Source of the DNA: Smittium culicis
Taxonomy: Eukaryota > Kickxellomycota > Harpellomycetes > Harpellales > Legeriomycetaceae
Direction: 5' to 3'
DNA length: 14,298 nt
Assembly: GCA_001970855.1 (NCBI GenBank)
Contig: LSSN01002251.1
Location: 1 to 14,298, forward strand
This document shows, one piece after another, positions 1 to 10,364 of this stretch. The position numbers were made by a program, and so were the translations under genes. Below the pieces are notes generated by a model that searched no databases, was not told the DNA's origin, and saw nothing but the letters and a program-made list of their open reading frames with translations. Each line of letters starts with the position of its first letter. Positions within the stretch are counted from its first letter, which is position 1.

Positions 1-1693
1 AAAAAAAAATTTTTAATCATCAATAGATTTGAGACAATTCCATTCACGCATGATTAATAATTTATGGATATAAAATTGAATTTATATAAAATATGATTAC
101 CCTTAAATTACTGCACTATAAAGAATATAGTATTTAAAATTGAAAAAATTTCGTTACGCCGAGATAATTAACCAATGATGATTTTAAAGCTAGATTATGA
201 ATTTTTTTTTTAAATATTTCAATTTACTGGAATACACTTATCACAATTATTATTATGTTTTATTATGATTATGAATGCGCAAAAAAAATTTTATCGATAA
301 AAATAAGTCCTAGATTAGCATTTAATTCCACCCATCCTACATAAAAAAGGTGTATTTCTATCAGTAAAACTAGTTTTTCATTATTAGAATTTAAAAAATC
401 ATTAATATTTTATAATGTTATTCGCATAATAGCTGAAAAATCGAGTGATAAAAAATATGAAAAGTTATAAGAATCATTAAAACGAGTTGTGGTCGAGTAT
501 GATGTTTGTCAAATTATTATTATTCTTAATTTTTATTTTTTTCGAGGGGATGGGGTTAATAATTAATTAAAAAAAATGAATTTTTTATAAGAGATTTTTT
601 TATATATTTAAACACAAACCATAATTTGTATTTAAATCTAAAGCATAAAATGACCAAAAATGATAATAGTGATAATATATTTTGAATAGAGACTAACCTG
701 AGTGATCTTATACAAAGAAATTTTCTTACACATACTATAACTTTTTTCAAAAAAATTTTAATTTAGGATCAATAGGTTTGTTAAATTAAAAAAATAAATG
801 ACTTTTATCAAGTAAAATAAAAATATTTATAATTTATATTGATTATTAATTGACTATTTTTAAATTTTTTTTTTTAGCTAATCCTAAAACAAAAAATTTA
901 AATACTAATAATATTCTAAATAATAAAATTTTTTTTAATTGTTTTTATTAAAAGTTTTTAATACTTGGATTAATTTAGGTTTTATTCGCTAGAAAATTAG
1001 CACCGAGTTTATTATTATTATTAGTTGAATAATGTATTTATTCAAAAATTAATTTGGCTACAAATTTATCTTAACGCCAAAAAATTTGATATATAAATTT
1101 TTTTGGGAATATTATTAAGCCTTATTAATCTTATAAAATTGAAAAAATTATTAGACCAAAGTATATCGGCCTTCTTATATTAATTTAATATAAAATTTGA
1201 AATTGAATACTATGATTTATAAATAAAATCAAGCTTTTCAAAATAGTGAAGTTAATTAATCTATAATTTAACCCCATCTTAATCAAATTAAATATATACA
1301 TATCAACATAAAAGATTATATAAAAAATCAATATGTGATGGTTCTTTACGAATATCAATACTATTATTGTATCAGTAAATCTGAATAAGACCTAGAACCT
1401 ACTTCATAACTCTATAAGAAATTTGAATATTTTTTTTAATCATTTTGAAAATAATATAAAACTCTATCTTTTATTATACTAAATTTCAATAAAAAAACAA
1501 TGAAACAATCAATACATTTTTATTCGTTGATAATAACGCCTATGTGTAAAATATATGCGAAAATAGCCATTAAATAATATATTGAAGTTATACAACTCAA
1601 TTTTATGCATTAATACAAATTAGCGAATATAATAATATCAATATAGATAAATCAAATAAAAAATCTAACATTTTAATTAATAAAATGCAAGTC

Positions 1694-1709
1694 TTTTTTT
1701 TTTTTTTTT
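1694..1709. repeat. Poly-T run (16 nt)
   Basis: An uninterrupted run of 16 T, the longest homopolymer noticed in the window. It lies in non-coding DNA and has no feature beside it that would make it a splice acceptor or retroelement tail. Confidence 0.9.
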
Positions 1710-2990
1710 GAAAATAATTGATTAAATTTAGTCATGCTCAGAAGAACTATGAACCAATGATTATTTAAATTATTTAATTTTATTTAAGTATATGTAAAAA
1801 AACCAAGAAAAATAATTTATTTCACCTTTTATTTTGATTAATACCAATAATTCACTGTGTAACAGCTATGTTACAAAATATTCATAAATAAACTAAATTT
1901 ATACTAAAAATAAAAAATGATACTAACACATAATATACTAAAATTTAATTTTTTTTATATTACTATGAAAGCGAATCTACTAGAATAAATCATCAAAATT
2001 TTCAGGATAAATGAAATATTCCAACCCTAAAAAGCGAATAGTTCTATCATAATATCAGTGTTTTTTCCAAATGATTATTTGATATTATAATAAAAAAATG
2101 ATATAAGTATAATTTTTATTTGGTTCGAAAAATACATAATGGTTCAGGATAAATATGAAAGCTTTTAGCTTAAGGTTAATAAAATTAATAGATATTAAAA
2201 TAGGTAATTGAGAATTGCAAATTTCAAATTTATTTTATTAAAATTGATATGAATGCCATTTTTTGCAATCATTTTACACACTATAACTAAGTTAAACCTG
2301 ATTTTTGTGGGTTTTTATGACACTAATTCTCTGGGTGTACGAATTATATTTCTCATTAAATTTTTATAAGATTAGAAATAAACGGTTATAATATTGATAA
2401 CATGGAATACTTATAAATAAAAATATGATAAATTTATATTTAGACACCTACCTTCACATTTAAAAAAAAACTTTATATTTTGGAATCGAAATTTAATTTT
2501 CAATAAAAATTATACAAGCTGCGAATAAATAAAGTATTCATATTGACAGCGAAAATACCTAGATATGAATTTTAATCTGACATACATCAAACCTGTGTTT
2601 AAATAACACGAAAAAATTTCTTATTAGAATCTCGTATAGAAATAAGTTGAAAGAAATGGAAATTTTACTCATCTAAAAAAAACATTTATAAATTAAGAAA
2701 ATTTACTAGAAATTTGTTTTTATATTATATTCATGAATATAATTAATTTAAAATATAATAAAATTAAAAATAATCATCGATTGGTTCATGTCTCATTTTA
2801 AAAAAACATTTATGTATATAATAGCAGTTTTTATTATGCATTAAAAAAAAACTTGAATACGAATTTTAATAAGAATATTTTTTACAGGAATCAGAATTGA
2901 TATTTACATTTTCCTACATACAAAAGATTTAATTTCATAACCTATTTTTCTTAAGAATTGATTAAATTATCTATAAAATTCAATAATAAT

Positions 2991-3010
2991 ATCTAGTGAT
3001 ATCTAGTGAT
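2991..3010. repeat. Perfect 10-bp tandem duplication
   Basis: The decamer ATCTAGTGAT occurs twice back to back. A short palindrome with arms AGTGAT and ATCACT lies nearby at 3043-3056. A duplication this small may be a slippage product or a footprint left by an excised element. No flanking element is visible. Confidence 0.8.
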
Positions 3011-4433
3011 GAGGCATATAAAAAAATAATCTGAATAACTTTAGTGATAAATCACTTTTTTTTTATAGTTACTACAATAAAAAAAAATTGTTAGCTAATA
3101 TGTAAAAGGAATAAAAAAAATGGTAAATATTTTTACGCTGAAATCATTAAAAAGTCTGAGACTAATTCATATAAATATAATATAAAATATAAGGATTTTA
3201 AGACATTATTATTACCAAAAAAAATTAATATAGCCAAATTTTATGGTTTCTGATTAGAAAGTTCAAATTCCTATATTATTATAATAATCTAAATATATAA
3301 TAAAAAATTTTATACCCTCTTAAGATTCTAAAACAGTTTTTAGAATTATTTATAAAACTTAAATATTCTATTTTGCTTAATATTATGATAAAAAACGTTT
3401 GAAATTAGTTTTTTGATATATAGTATGAAATCATCAATTTTTCCGCATATGAAAAAAATTCAATATATAAAATTATTATCAATTACAATCAGAAATATTG
3501 CATAGAATCCGCTAATAAATGGATCAGCTAATTTGCAAATAAGTCTCATGAATATTAATATAAATTAATTATAGTTTGTATGATTATTTTAATGTTACCT
3601 CAGTTTTATTCATATCAGCTAGGTGTTTTAAAAATACGATTATTCAATAGAAATATATATGTTCTATAATATAAAATAAGAAATTATTACTATTAGTTAT
3701 CGATGAAAATTTTTATTGATAAAGAACAATAATTATTTTATGATTTTTTAATAAATAAAAACAGTGAAAAACTAGAATGAATTAACTATATTAAGCATCA
3801 ATAAGTACATGTAATTAATATATTTATGAATTAACTCTATGGAAAGCTAGAGAAAATGGAGGAGAATATTATGCTAATAATAATAAATATATACCCTGGG
3901 TTAAGAATCAAATTAAAGTATTCTTTTTTTTAAAATATAATTTTATTTAGATTTATCAATTAATTTTAATAATTATCAAACAAAAAAAAATATTGAATGA
4001 TATAATGTTTAGAAAAATTGGGATATTTATAAATTAAAAGTTATGCTTTTATAATAATTTTGATAAATAAAATATTTATATAAACATAAAGACATATAAT
4101 TTCATTAAATAGTTGAAAGAGACTTGATATATCAATTATAATTTTACATAAAATCAAACTATAGCAATAAATACACTTTATAATAATTTCTATTATTTCT
4201 GATAATTTTTAAAATCAAATTTATTCCCTAAATATTTTTGTAATTCTAAAATTGTTTTATTTCCTATAAATAATGCAAAAAGCTAATTTACTATCATTAA
4301 AATACCTTTAATTTTGGGTTATCAAGGCGATTTTAGTAGAATATTATTAATTTTAAAATTTTTTGGATTTCTAATATATTTAAAAATAGTTGGTGTTAAT
4401 TTAAGGGATTATTTTTTTAATAATAAAAATGGA

Positions 4434-4526
4434 ATAGAAAAAATTTAACCATAATACAAGATTTATAAAAATAGGAATAGGGAATTTTAGTCCTATTTTT
4501 ATTCAGTATTATGTTCCATTTTCTAT
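4434..4526. repeat. Imperfect inverted repeat (foldback)
   Basis: The inner arms are perfect: ATAAAAATAGGA at 4465-4476 is the reverse complement of 4491-4502, around a 14-nt loop. Further out, CATAATAC (4450-4457) pairs with GTATTATG (4506-4513), and ATAGAAAA near 4434 pairs with the TTTTCTAT ending at 4526, with small insertions between the blocks. Three paired blocks in the same order are more than AT-richness readily gives. A decayed foldback or MITE-like element is possible, but I see no target-site duplication or terminal motif. Confidence 0.5.
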
Positions 4527-6241
4527 AAAAAAGAGATAAATACATACCTATAACATTCCAAATTACTTGGTTTAATATCTAGCCTTATTAAAAAAAACAT
4601 CTAAAAGAAAGAGATACGTTTCCTCTTGATATAAAAAATAATCAATATAGACGTTTAATCTAGAGATATCATATATAAATTAATAATGGAAGCGAAAAAA
4701 TATGAAAATTTTGAGCTAATTGTTTAATAGCTTAAATGTATCAATTAAGAACAAAATTTACTGAAATAAACATTTAAATGAGAAAATTAAAAGCATTATC
4801 AAGATGGGAAAAATAAAAAGACGCAGAATAACCCCGTATTTTTTTTTTCATAGCTAAATTTAATCTCAGTAAATAAATGAACTTTGCTACTCACAAATGA
4901 GATGCTGATATTTTTCATAATTTTACTAAATTCAATATTCAAATTTTTTATGCAAAATAAATTCGAAGTGAACTAGTATAATTATCTAAAAATCTATTTT
5001 TATATCACTATAAAGAATTTTATGTTTTCGAATTTATTTTTAAGTATTTACATTCTTAATTCAATCATAAAATATGTCATATTTTCCTATGAAAATACGA
5101 AACAAACTTCAACTATGGCTGAATGAAAATTTCATATGATTTATTTTATTGAAAAATCTTCAAAAAATTTCTTTAAAAAATTTAATTTCTTAATTAATTA
5201 TGGTACAATGATAAAATTAGGTAAAAAAACTCATTTATTGAATCATTATTGATATGGTTCATAATATAGACTGACTTTATATATAAAATTCTGTATATTA
5301 TGCTAGCTTTACAGATATGAGTATGTTAATTAAATAACCTAGAGAAATTTCTGCTTAATATTAAATCTTATACAACAGCGTATTATAAATGCGTAGTAAT
5401 AATTATTAAATATAATTATCAAAATATTATATTGGGGAAAATAACTTAGATTTACTTAATTCCCTTAAGTTATTGATAAATTAATATATATTCATGATTT
5501 TAAGATATGCTTAAATAGTACTAATTCACAAAAAAATTAAGGAAAAATGCAAAATAAAATAATTCGAGTTATATTAAGAAACGAGAATAAACGTAATGTA
5601 AAAACGGATATCTATGTTATAAAATGTATGGACGCTTAAATATGATGGCTAGTTGCAGGAAAATTCCATTTTTTGAAAAATAAATGATGAAAAACTAATT
5701 TTATATGTAATAGTATAGTATAATATAAATATTGTATTTCTAAACATACGGATATGTCAAAAAATAGAAAAATTCGTAATTTATAAAACGCCTTTTAACA
5801 TAATTACACTACTATTTTTTATCACTCAAAATCTAAAATCTATAACTTTTCTTTAATTTGATTACTAATAAAAATGTTTTTAGTTGTATTTATTAATCTC
5901 TTTTAGGTTTTGTTAAAAAATCTACATAAGATTGTGGTTTAAAAAATGCATTAAAGCATAAATTATATATGAAAAGGATTAAATGTGTGTTAATTATATA
6001 CATAATCAAAATATAGCTATTTTTTCGATTAGTATTAATCTTAATTTCGCTAATTTAAAAATACAAATAATTTTTCTGTTCTCTTATTGGGGGTATTCTA
6101 ATTATGTATTCACTGTATAAATAAATTTTGACAAAAAAATTTTTTAATGAGTTTTTTTAAATAATTGATATATTTCTTTGATAAATATAAAATTATTTAA
6201 TATAATTTGATTTATTGATGTCTAAAAATAGTAAAAGACCG

Positions 6242-6273
6242 AAAGTCTGAAAATTATAAAATTTTCAGACTTT
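6242..6273. repeat. Perfect 14-bp hairpin with 4-nt loop
   Basis: AAAGTCTGAAAATT is followed by a 4-nt loop (ATAA) and its exact reverse complement, ending CAGACTTT. The arms include the G/C-containing core GTCTG/CAGAC, so this is not simply an AT palindrome. Transcribed, it would form a stable hairpin. No gene adjoins it, so a role in termination or as an element relic cannot be assigned. Confidence 0.75.
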
Positions 6274-6455
6274 GAACTAGTAATAAAAATATGAAAAGCA
6301 AAATTTTAAAATAATTGACTATTATACTTTATGTGAATAAACTAAGAAAAGTTCTATAAAATAAAAGTAATTTAATACTAATAAATGCAAGATTATTGGG
6401 TTAAGATAATAAAAGATTTCTTTAATTTTTTTTTGATAGAGCAAATAGGATATAG

Positions 6456-6596
6456 CTATTGACTAAATCAGATAATTCTTATATTAAATTTCTAATAAAA
6501 AATAAAAATAGCAGCAACGCTGATGATAATGAGAATTTAGTTAGAAAAAGTTCTGCTCCTCGAAGTGATCACCCAATATTAGATATTATGTATTAA
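6456..6596 (+). pseudogene. Coding-like fragment, no start codon
   Basis: One plus-strand frame is open for 46 codons from just after a TAG (6453-6455) to a TAA at 6594-6596. It has no ATG near its beginning. The middle and end use mixed, non-AT-only codons and read like a polar protein tail: SSNADDNENLVRKSSAPRSD. The same frame continues after the stop for another ten codons before the next stop. A T-rich tract followed by an AG lies upstream (about 6410-6440), as in a splice acceptor, so a terminal exon of an unseen gene is an alternative. I do not recognise the protein. A relic of a gene seems a little more likely than a working exon. Confidence 0.25.
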
Positions 6597-7951
6597 AATA
6601 AATATTATCTATTTGAAGTGCTCTTTTAATCAAATTAAAAACCATTTTTGAATTACTAATAAAATTCTGAGCTTAAAAAATTCATTATATTTTGGGAGCT
6701 TTTTTATTTTTTAATTATCGAAAAATGTATTAAATTTATGTTTATAAATCGTAGCTTTGAGAAAATTGCAGATTTTTAGATTTTTTAAATATTAAATCAT
6801 GTAATTCGCTCTATTTTAATAGATTCTCTAAAAAAAAATTTATCGCTATTTTACGATTTCAATAATATTTGGACACAAAATGTTAATATAATTCAAATAA
6901 TATATTTTGTAAATTGATATTAAGATATTAAATAATTTTCTGATTTTTTTCGTAAGTTAAAGTTATTCAAAAGCTCTGTGTGTCTGAATTTTTAAAATTC
7001 TAGTCAATAAATACTAGTTTAGTTTTAAAAAGCTATGGTTGGTGGTATATTTTAGAAATTGGCATTTTTATAATTATTACTAAAGAGCTTGAAAATTTTG
7101 TTATAGCAAAGAAATAAATACATTAATTAAATATATATCGAAATATATTAGATTAAAACATTTCAAGTATTTATATATGTGAAAGTGATTAAGTGGATGT
7201 TTATCTTCCGTAAAATTATGATTTTTATTTGTTAAAATAAATTCTTTTAAAAACCAATCAGTTTAAACAACTACGATTTAAATTTAATTATATCATTAAT
7301 AAATTAATACTAAAAGGTAAGACTATTGATTTTCAAAAAGGAAAAGCAAAATACTAAAATATTGTGTTTTAGATTATTTAAAAATCTAACTAGAATAAAT
7401 TCGATCATAATAAATGAAATTATGACTGATAAAATTAAAGAGATAACAAAAAGAAATCAAGACGTTATTTATATTGAATATTAGATCATAAGCCGAAGTC
7501 TAACCCTAGAAAATTTCTTTAATAATACTCTTTCAAGATACGGTTAAATAATAATTTTATTATTGTATAAATAGAGAGTAAAGAAATAAAATTTTTGAGT
7601 TTTAAAATTTTTTATAAATAAATCATACTAAAATTTAAGAAAAATAAACTAATACTTAATCCTATTAAAATATATAAACCAAAAAAAGGGATAAACATAA
7701 TACTTACTCTTTATCTAATTAGTGATTTTTTTTAACATAATAAGTTTATCTTTAAATATTATCAAAATTATATTTCTCTAAAATAGTATAATCAAAATAA
7801 ACAAATATATAAAAAATAAAAAAAACTACTTTATCATTTTTTATAACTTATTATTATATCCTATTAAGCTTTTATCAACTGATCTGATTTTATTAAAAAT
7901 CAAAATAAAAGGTCTACTAAAACCTTAAAAGTTTCTAAAAATCCGAACAAA

Positions 7952-8110
7952 ATGATCCCAAAAATTGTCTCCGATAATGAAGCTAAGGATATTAAATTCT
8001 CCTTCGCCCCCGAAATTGTACCTCGCACCGTTAACATCGCTGCTAGAACTGGGGAGTATAATAAAACTCAACATATATTCTTAAAAAAAATAATAAAACC
8101 TCAGAAATAA
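7952..8110 (+). CDS. Possible small ORF or first exon, unknown product
   Basis: An ATG at 7952 opens a 52-codon frame ending in TAA at 8108. The first part, to about 8055, stands out from the surrounding desert. It is clearly richer in G+C and many codons end in C (GTC, TCC, TTC, GCC, CCC, CGC, ACC, AAC, ATC), the pattern of real exons in an AT-rich genome. Its peptide includes KIVSDNEAKD and FAPEIVPRTVNIAARTG. The coding look stops at 8056-8057, where GTATAAT could be a splice donor. An initiator exon of about 104 nt is therefore one reading, and a captured or decayed gene fragment is another. The frame is also open upstream of the ATG to a TGA at 7880. I do not recognise a family and found no downstream exon. 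Confidence 0.3.
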   Translation: MIPKIVSDNEAKDIKFSFAPEIVPRTVNIAARTGEYNKTQHIFLKKIIKPQK

Positions 8111-8487
8111 AAGTATATTTAAAATTTTATTTATATATAATAAATTACACACATTTTTTTTATAAAATGTATATTTTTTCTTAAATGTTATTATGAGTGA
8201 AGGTTTTTAAGCTATGAAAATACTATTAATTAAAAATAACATTATAATCGTTCTATGTATAATTGTAAACCTAGAAAACAATTTTCTATAGTTTTTTTTA
8301 TTAATTGATAAGAATGATTCTAAATTAATTTAAAAATATCGAACCAAGAATAAAAACAATTGAAACAAAATGATCTTTATATATTCAATAATCTCCTAGA
8401 ACCAGGAAAAAAAAATTAAATATAAGCCTTGAATATAGCAATGAGCTTTGCAGAGTTATTATCTTCACTAATCTATACATGTATTAG

Positions 8488-8501
8488 ATATATATATATA
8501 T
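8488..8501. repeat. (AT)7 microsatellite
   Basis: A short pure AT dinucleotide run in non-coding DNA. Confidence 0.85.
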
Positions 8502-8566
8502 TAGGCTTAAACTGGTATCTATTACTAATTACACTATTTTAGAATGAAACAATAAATAATTAAAAA

Positions 8567-8587
8567 TTTGATATAATTTATATCAAA
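8567..8587. repeat. 10-bp palindrome
   Basis: TTTGATATAA and its exact reverse complement are separated by a single T. All but two of the 21 bases are A or T, so chance is plausible in this background. No function is assigned. Confidence 0.6.
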
Positions 8588-9673
8588 ATTCTTTAATTTC
8601 ATATTTAAACAGAAATTTAATATATGTAAAATATTTCCAATATATATAATGTTTAAATTATAAGATACTGTATATTAAATATAAATTATAGACTTAAAAA
8701 GCTGAAATTTAATAATTTTAAATTAGTTAATAAATCATCTAAATCATCATTTTTAGTGAAATAAGATAAAGATTAAATGATTAAAGAGGTAACGCAATCA
8801 AAATATATAATTATCTAAAAGTATTATGATTCTATGATTAATACATTATAAATAAAGTTAAAATATAGAACCGATAATTAAAAAAATCTAACAGTATATC
8901 TATTGAATGAATGTGCGTGAAATACAGCAAAATTCTTTATAATCTAAAATAGCTTAATTCGCTTTTGAGATTCTAAATAGCCATATGGACCAGGAAATTC
9001 AAAATATAAAAAAAATTTAATTCATGAATGTTGTATTATTTTATCATAACAAATTTAGCAGTTTATTTTTTAAATATAAAGCCTGTGACATAATTTTTTT
9101 TTTATGCTTTAATAAAATCCAGTTTCTTAAGTATCACAGAAATAAAATTACTTATCTTTTATTAGATTTTAAGTGTAGAGAAACAAAAAAACCATTTTTT
9201 TTAAAGTATAAATGAGGAAAGGCTATATTAGTAGCTAAGATTAAATATCTGGTGGATCAAAATTTATAAATAAAAATACACAAACCATATTCTTGACACA
9301 GATAGAATTTATTATACCCTTATAATTATTTATATATAAATAAAATTGAATATTTGCCAGGTATTTTTAATTAAAAAATACCAATTCTTGATTGTAGTCA
9401 ATAAAATATAAACTCGAAAATAAATCGAAATATAAATTCAGATTTAAATTAAATAAACTTCATTATTGGTATTTCTCGAAATTGGTTTTGTGTTTATTGC
9501 TTGATGTTTCTATCAAAAAAATCATTACAATCATAATTTTCAATAAAATTAAAATATAAACGATCATTATGTTAATAGGATAAAGTTTTATTATATTCAT
9601 AGGTGGTTTTTTTATATTCTAAGGATTTTTTTTTTAAAAATTAGAAATTGCGTTTATAAATTAGCATCTATAA

Positions 9674-9943
9674 TTAAATACCAACAGTAAATTATTATGG
9701 CCTATTGATGTTTATATACAAGTCCCGTACCTTTTTTTTATTGTACAATTTGCTCTAATCAAATTAAAAAGTCAAATTGAATTTAATCAAAACAACCAAA
9801 GTATTCGAAGATTTGTATAATATTTAAATACTAATAAACTAATATTGCGACGTAAAGCCAAAATATTGAAGGGATGCTATTTTATGGCTGTGATCAGTAC
9901 TCATTGGAACTTATTAAAATTTATGATTTTTTATAATAGTTGA
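9674..9943 (+). pseudogene. Stop-poor plus-strand frame, possible gene relic
   Basis: A single plus-strand frame runs 90 codons from just after the TAA at 9671-9673 to the TGA at 9941-9943, with only one internal stop (TAA, 9818-9820). Neither segment begins with a usable ATG. The peptide composition is less extreme than elsewhere in the desert. The first part contains LLWPIDVYIQVPYLFFIVQF and the second LRRKAKILKGCYFMAVISTH. The same frame carries further stops downstream (9944, 9974, 10046, 10103), between which short polar stretches remain. I cannot name a family. It may be a decayed gene or chance, and the sequence alone does not decide. Confidence 0.2.
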
Positions 9944-10364
9944 TAATCAATACACGATAAGCGATCAAATATTTAAAGTTATACGAGAAAATTTTATGGT
10001 GATATGAATGCATTAAATCATACAGATTCATATCAGTTAATATGCTAAATAGGCTATGCTAGCAAATCGAGTGAAACAAGAAAGATTTATTTCTGCCATT
10101 TATGATTTCCTATAAAAAAAATTAAAGATGGGAAATTCACAAGCAATACACAGAGCAGCGGAAGATACGCTTATGACAATAAGCTTACTGAAAAATGTAT
10201 TATTAAATGAAGGGAGTGAGGGGGTAGGACAAAAATAGTGAAAATATTACAGGAGTAATGTCATAGAAGTACGGAAGCAAAAAAAGTATTCTAGAATAAA
10301 TATTAACATTAATCATCAGTACAAAGAGAGATGAAGAATTGAAGATAGGCAGGTAAAGTGGAGC
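9944..10364. other. 3' flank of VPS20, no supported gene
   Basis: This is a transition zone between the AT desert and the gene pair. On the minus strand it should hold the VPS20 3' untranslated region. A 36-codon plus-strand ORF starts at an ATG at 10128 and stops at 10236-10238, and another plus-strand frame (10106-10210) is also open there. Neither has homology I recognise, and overlapping open frames argue against both being genes. Confidence 0.6.
10086..10091 (-). terminator. Candidate polyadenylation signal for VPS20
   Basis: AATAAA on the minus strand, about 275 nt downstream of the VPS20 stop codon. The hexamer is common by chance in DNA this AT-rich, so the assignment rests only on its position. 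Confidence 0.3.

Larger units (their letters stand above)
1..9673. other. AT-rich region without supported genes
   Basis: This stretch is very AT-rich (about four-fifths A+T by eye), with frequent A and T runs and stops in all frames. I see no exon set with conserved motifs, no rRNA and no convincing tRNA. The few ATG-initiated open frames above 60 codons (556-750 minus, 9024-9215 plus) encode Lys/Phe/Ile/Leu-rich protein typical of chance frames in such DNA. Short islands with more balanced codons (6456-6596, 7952-8055) and several inverted repeats are listed separately. The region could be intergenic DNA, decayed mobile elements or other heterochromatin-like sequence, and the sequence does not decide which. 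Confidence 0.7.

Noticed and set aside
556..750. 64-codon minus-strand ORF
   Set aside because: Leu/Ile/Phe/Lys-rich peptide with no motif in very AT-rich DNA. Its length is within what chance gives over 10 kb and six frames.
3230..3290. tRNA-like B box (GTTCAAATTCC) with an upstream A-box resemblance
   Set aside because: The T-arm stem and acceptor stem do not pair, so no cloverleaf can be drawn.
7500..7512. Telomere-like TAACCCTA
   Set aside because: It occurs once only, with no tandem copies.
9024..9215. 63-codon plus-strand ORF
   Set aside because: Phe/Lys/Leu-rich peptide with no domain, promoter or splice context. Probably chance.
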